Shown: positions 59,757 through 64,000 of the stretch, piece after piece | Layout: each line of letters opens with the position of its first letter | Position numbering within the stretch: position 1 is the stretch's first letter | Source of the DNA: Juglans regia | Lineage: Eukaryota; Streptophyta; Magnoliopsida; Fagales; Juglandaceae | Length of the DNA stretch: 64,000 bases | Reading direction: 5' to 3' | Assembly: GCF_001411555.2 (NCBI RefSeq) | Contig: NC_049901.1 | Coordinates: 10,674,681 to 10,738,680, forward strand | Notes under the pieces: generated by a model | The model's input: the letters and a program-made list of their open reading frames with translations, nothing else | Told to the model about the DNA's origin: nothing | Database searches by the model: none | Program-made: the position numbers and the translations under genes

Positions 59757-60186
59757 GACACCGAAAAATAAAAGAGACTAGAGAAAGAAATATAGAAAAA
59801 GAAGTAGGAAGCAACACTCCCTCAATCTTCTTTTCCTTTTAGATGAATAAATCATTTTCCAACCAGCCAATCTCCTCTCAATCTTCTCAATCACACCATC
59901 CCAAATCATCAAAGTTTTATGAGGAGCTCCCAAGGGAAGACCAAGATATCTCGTAGGCAAAGATGAGACCTTGCAAATCAAGATATTGGCCAAATCCAAA
60001 ATATCCAAAACAGAACCCACAGGAACCAATATTGTCTAAGAGAAGTTAACTCTAGGACTAAAAACAGCTTCAAAGCATAACAAAAGCGCTCTCAAAGAGC
60101 GAAGATGATCCCGATTAGTCTCAGTAAAAATTAATGTATCATCAACAAAGAGAAGATGCGAGACCTTTATGAGACCTTTATGCCCA

Positions 60187-60386
60187 CTAGTACAAATATC
60201 ACTTCTTCTTTTTTAATTCTTTTTTTCTTACAATTTTTTAACATATTTAAATATTTAAAAAAAATACACCAATACACTAATAGTTTCCTTAATCAGTAAG
60301 TAAAAGAAAAAATTTTAATAAAAAAAAATTAAATGCATGAGCAGTCAAAATTAGGGGGACAAAATGAGGCAGCATAGTAGCATTAT
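60187..60386. mobile_element. AT-rich ~200-bp insertion in LINE A RT
   Basis: LINE A coding similarity stops at [10 protein letters not shown] (60386) and resumes at SHLLFVDD (near 60165). Between them is AT-rich non-coding DNA with CTTAATCAGTAAGTAAAAG, like interior sequence of the MITEs at 14412 and 17758. Next to it is an 11-bp tandem repeat of GAGACCTTTAT (about 60160-60183). Clear terminal repeats or a target duplication were not found, so the class is uncertain. Confidence 0.5.
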
Positions 60387-62589
60387 TCACTCCAAGAATC
60401 ACCTCCAACCAAGAAACCCGACATGAAACTCCCTTCCACCGTAGCTTCAATCATTCTACTCAATGCATCCATGACAAGGACAAAAAGAAAAGGAGACAAA
60501 GGATCCCCTCGTCTCAAACCACAAGAACTACAGAAAAAACCAACCGGAATAGAAAATATGACCGTCAAAATGCAATGCCTAATTTGGAGACACCACTTCT
60601 CTCCAAAGCCAAATCTCCCAAGTAAATACAAGAGAAACTCTAAATTTACATGGTCATATACCTTTTTCATGTCCATTTGACAAGAATACCAGTGTCACCC
60701 GCTCTGATTCGACTTTCCAAACATTCATTAGCAATTAAAACCAAACCAAAAATTTGTCTCGCCTTAACAAATGCATTCTGAGATTTCAAAATAATCTTCA
60801 CCATCACTACACTTATACGGTTAGCAAGAACCTTCGAGATAACCTTGTAAACCCCATTAACCAAACCGATTGGGCGAAAATTCTTCATCTCCACAGCCCC
60901 CACCCTTTTAAGGGATAAGAGCAATAAATGTAGTATTAAGACTTTTCTCAAATTTCATAAATGAATGAAATTCAAGGAAAACCTTTATTACATCCTCACG
61001 CACAACATCCCAACAATCTTGGAAGAATGCCATGGAAAAACCATCCGAACCAAGATCCTTATCTCTCGTCATTCCTCTAACCACATCAAGAACTTCCTCT
61101 TCTTCAAAAACTCTCTCCAACCACTCCACACTAGGCTGATCAATAGACTCAGAAACCAACCCATCCAATTTAGGTCTCCATGAGTATTCCTCCTGAAAAA
61201 GCTCTTCATAAAAAATTCACAATATATTCCTTAGCTGAATGATCTAAAATAATATTATCAATAGTATGTATAACCTCAATAACATTGTTTCTTCGATGAG
61301 AGTTAGCCATTCGATGGAAAACCTTTGTATACTTGTCACCTTCCTTCAACCAAAAGGCCCAAGATTTTGCCTCCCAAGAAATTTCCTCCAAAAGAGTGAT
61401 CTTTTCTAATTCAGCAACCACCCCACTTTTTCTCTCCCTATCCTCCTTCAAAAGTTTCCCAACACCTCCATTTCCTCCATAAATTGCAGTTGTTCTGTGA
61501 GAAGCTTCCTCTGATTTCCACGTTCCCACATACCTCCACATTCCATTTCTTCAAATTATTTTTTAAGGCTTTAAGTTTTCCAGCCAGAATGAAACTCGAT
61601 GGACCTGAAAATTGATACAAAGACCACCAAGCCCTCATTCTATCCACAAAACCCTCATTCTCCAGCCACATATTCTCAAAATTTGAAGTACCTATGCCTT
61701 CCATTAATGCCCCCGTAGTCCAAAACAATGGGAAAATGATCTGAGCATAATCTTGGAAGCCTTTTCTGACATAAATCAGAAAAATGAACCTCCCAAGTGG
61801 AAGAAACCAAAAATGTAGACCATGCCCTCCCATTAGACCACGTAAAATACTACCGACCAAGGTAAATCAATAAGGTCCAAGTCAAAGATAAGGTCTGAAA
61901 AGTCAGCCATCACAATAAAGAAATGAGATTCCCCCACTCAATCACTTGGGCACCGAGTAATGTTGAAATCTCCACCAAAGCACCAAGAAAGATCCCACCA
62001 GCAACAAAGACCCGCCATTTCATCCCACAATAAACTCCTGCTACTATCCAAATTGGGACCATATACACTCAGAAAAGCCCACTCGAACCCATCATCCACA
62101 TTCTTGGAATGACATGCCACCAAAAATTCTGCCACACATTCTTCTACCAATTCCATAACCCTCCTATCCCATATAACAATGATTCCACCCGACACCCCAT
62201 TAGAAACTACCGCAGCCCATCCCACATAGTGACAACTCTCACAAACTATTAATGATTGTTTTATCGATGAACTTCAATTTGGTTTCCTGAAAACAAAGAA
62301 CATTGGCCTTCCATTTACTAATTAAGTTCTTCACCCGGAGAAGTTTTTGAAAATCATTCAGCCCCCAAACATTCCACAAAATAATTTTTGATTTCATAAA
62401 TGACTATTGGCAACCCTCTCCTTGTCTTTACCTCTGTACACTCCTTTCCCTTACATTGTAATTGATGAGCATTATAATCTCTTCAATTCCCTCTCATTTT
62501 TAGAGGCAAATCTAGACAAGGATGGCTGACCCACCTCAATAGCAATGAGGAGAGCTCTAAATTGTTCTTCAAATCCATCACAAGAGGAC

Positions 62590-64000
62590 CGGGACCCGCA
62601 ACAATAAAAGCAAGAGAGAGAACCCTAAACAACCAGACCTGCCGCCACCCCTCCCCCACCCTAGCCGGCGTGTGGCATCTCACCACCGCAACAAACTTGG
62701 TCGACGGGTCCCCGATGCTGCCACTGAGGGCCGGCCAGTGTCGGTCCTCTCTCCGACGACCGGATTTCACAGCTTCTGTCTCAGTTTCCGTCGTCTGTGT
62801 AGTCCTTCTATGCCGTCGGTTGCCGTCGTCTATCCCTGTCTCTGCCTTTGTCTCCGGCGTCCGTCTCTCCGTCGTCTACCTCTGTCGCCGAAACTAGATT
62901 TGTCTTTGTCACCCTACATAAACGCCGCGACCTAGATGAAGCTCTATTCTTTTACTTTAAGAAGATGAAGTTGGAGCAGTAGGGAGAAGTGGACACAGAG
63001 GGATTTGACGATGATGACGCGCAATGTGGACTCATCTCAGTTGGAAGGTGAGAGGTGGTTGAAAGTGGAATCAAAACTTTTGTTTTTACGAAAGAGGGAA
63101 GAAATAATTTTCGTATTTATGAACGTAGCAAAAGGATAGCTAAGTTCATGTGTCTAGGGGGGATGACAGCTTCGTGGGTGGCAAAGGGGATTGAGGATTG
63201 TTTAGAACTTATCTGTCATGAAGGTTTCTTCAGAGAGTTAAGGATGGGTAATGGAGCTTTTATCATTCAACATCATGCTAACGCAAGGGGAACTTTCTGC
63301 AACTCTCAGAATTCTGGAATGGAAGGAGGAAAGGATTGTTGGTGATTCCAGAGGGCGCTAATGGCATTGGATGGAAAGGCTTTCTGCAGTCCATTCGAAG
63401 TGCTAATAGGGAGTTTGGAAAAACAGTGGGAAGGGCGTCCTCAGTCAAAGGTGTTTCGTACGCTACGGTGTTGAGGTCATTGGCGAGTAGTCCGGTTGAG
63501 AACAGCTCCGCGGCAAAAGGAAAGAGTAAGGCACTTGTAGGAGACAAAGGCCGTCAGGTGACATTGGGAGAGGTGGAGGGGGTCTTGTGGGATGTCAAAG
63601 CTCAATTGAAGGGAGTTATGGAGTATGTGAGAAATCTGATGATTAAAGTGGATAAGGCGCTGAACTTAGTCATGGGTTTTGGCGGTGGGCCGAGCATGGA
63701 TGAGGGAGGGCGGGGGGTAGATCCTTCGGGTTTGAAGGCCACAAGTGTGCCGGCAAAGGGTGTTTCAACGCCGTCACAGATAGGGTCGTTGGACGCTGGC
63801 ATCTTTGTCCATGCCAGTGTCACTATGCCTCCTGAGAGAGTTGTACGACCTCAATTACCATATGCAAATGGGGTTGGTACTTTTGCCCAGGGTTCATCCT
63901 TAGTTGAAGACGGGGGACCCTCCAGGGTCTCGAATATTTTGGAAGAAACAATCAAACCTCTTTTGGAAGATGCAAACGGGGTTACAAAATGTAGTGCTTA
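62590..64000 (+). mobile_element. LINE C, 5' part of a plus-strand LINE
   Basis: About 62590-62940 is notably GC-rich, non-coding, CT-rich sequence with repeated CGTCGTC/CCGTC motifs, consistent with a LINE 5' UTR. It is followed by ORF1. It is head-to-head with LINE A. The element continues past the window, so its 3' end and target duplication are not visible. The open frames in the GC-rich part (62562-62935) look like chance products of low stop density. Confidence 0.6.
63055..64000 (+). pseudogene. LINE C ORF1 (DUF4283-like), frameshifted
   Basis: The first segment (63055-63345) encodes SGIKTFVFTKEGRNNFRIYE, FMCLGGMTASWVAKGIEDCL and GNGAFIIQHHANARGTF, the N-terminal domain typical of plant L1 ORF1 proteins that bind RNA. 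A frameshift near 63310-63340 moves the sense into another frame, LLVIPEGANGIGWKGFLQSI. That frame stays open with no stop to the end of the window (from about 63333, 222 codons): ASSVKGVSYATVLRSLASSP, then a Gly/Ser/Pro-rich linker. The start Met is lost or upstream in another frame. One frameshift only, so this LINE is younger or less decayed than A and B. Confidence 0.65.

Larger units (their letters stand above)
54320..59814 (-). mobile_element. LINE B, full-length L1-type element with 15-bp TSD
   Basis: CACTCCCTCAATCTT flanks it perfectly (54305-54319 and 59815-59829). The minus-strand 3' end is a poly-A (T run at about 54318-54334 on plus). The 5' end is at 59814. It contains a degenerate ORF1 (to 59756) and ORF2 (start at 58152), so its length (5.5 kb) is that of a complete plant L1. 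It is inserted in the RT part of LINE A, in the same orientation. Confidence 0.88.
52290..62581 (-). mobile_element. LINE A, old L1-type element, repeatedly interrupted
   Basis: A minus-strand non-LTR element in the TWINKLE intron. Its 3' tail is at about 52290-52400 (on the minus strand TGTGTACTTGGGTTATGCC, then an A-rich end). ORF2 runs from 62397 down to about 52400 in pieces: endonuclease (VYGPNLDSSRS, GGDFNITR, 61938-62225), RT ([32 protein letters not shown] near 60125-60165, YLGLPLGAPHKT), then after the LINE B insertion more RT C-terminus (54071-54277), FPWKNIWKSKAPLKV, and after the hAT insertion the zinc-binding region (MCQKGGKTVHHVLLHCEIA). At the 5' end only the tail of ORF1 remains (CDGFEEQFRALLI, to 62581). 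Many frame breaks. Interrupted by 52844-53546, 54320-59814 and about 60187-60386. Confidence 0.8.

Noticed and set aside
52253..62590. AAGAGGACC occurs at 52253-52261 and 62582-62590, possibly a target duplication of LINE A.
   Set aside because: The left copy is separated from the LINE A poly-A-like tail by about 30 non-A bases, and a 9-base match over this distance is weak. Left as an open possibility only.
62562..62935. Two overlapping open frames in the GC-rich leader (111 and 87 codons).
   Set aside because: No domain, skewed composition and location before ORF1 fit a LINE 5' UTR with few stops by chance.

Overview
The window is nuclear DNA of a flowering plant, very probably a woody eudicot. 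Evidence: spliced genes with GT-AG introns, a plant-specific GRAS gene, a plant organellar helicase gene, and plant-type L1, PIF/Harbinger, hAT and TRIM elements. The MITE families and LINE types remind me of Fagales (walnut, oak and relatives), but that is a guess. Ordinary genes are few and most of the sequence is transposon-derived. Three 100-base N runs (28829-28928, 37079-37178, 39295-39394) show that this is a scaffold of several contigs.

Layout. 1-11 kb: a SCARECROW-LIKE 23-type GRAS gene (minus), then AT-rich DNA with MITEs and a hAT-like element, then the gene for ribosomal protein eL27 (minus) with a telo-box/site II promoter. 11.7-18.3 kb: a three-unit repeat that looks like a copied exon, a FAR1/MULE-transposase pseudogene, a 2.3 kb hAT-type element with MITEs nested in it, and a tandem duplication of part of that element plus its flank. 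18.8-28.8 kb: a block with a decayed L1-type LINE (plus), a three-exon CYSTM gene (minus) and the last four exons of an organellar TWINKLE helicase gene (minus). 28.9-37.1 kb, between two gaps: one PIF/Harbinger element with a Myb/SANT-like gene, a transposase gene and an antisense GRF zinc-finger gene. 37.2-39.3 kb: a small contig ending in an orphan first exon (possibly fatty-acid-amide-hydrolase-like). 39.4-39.7 kb: a plastid ycf3 fragment. 39.7-49.8 kb: a near-perfect second copy of the 18.8-28.8 kb block, which continues without a gap into three more TWINKLE exons up to 52.2 kb. 52.3-62.6 kb: an old minus-strand LINE in a TWINKLE intron, hit by a younger full-length LINE (15-bp target duplication), a 703-bp hAT element (8-bp target duplication) and a small AT-rich insertion. 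62.6-64 kb: the 5' end of another LINE on the plus strand.

The main points are two. First, the 10 kb repeat, gaps that fall exactly at transposon ends and a plastid scrap at a contig tip together suggest that one locus is represented twice (unmerged contig overlap or haplotigs), although a very recent real duplication cannot be excluded from sequence alone. Second, the second copy holds a TWINKLE 3' half whose intron has been enlarged by nested transposons. I found no clearly new biological system. The least ordinary items are the three-gene Harbinger element with its membrane-anchored GRF protein and an altered catalytic Asp, the non-AG splice acceptor of the CYSTM gene, and the triplicated exon-like module.
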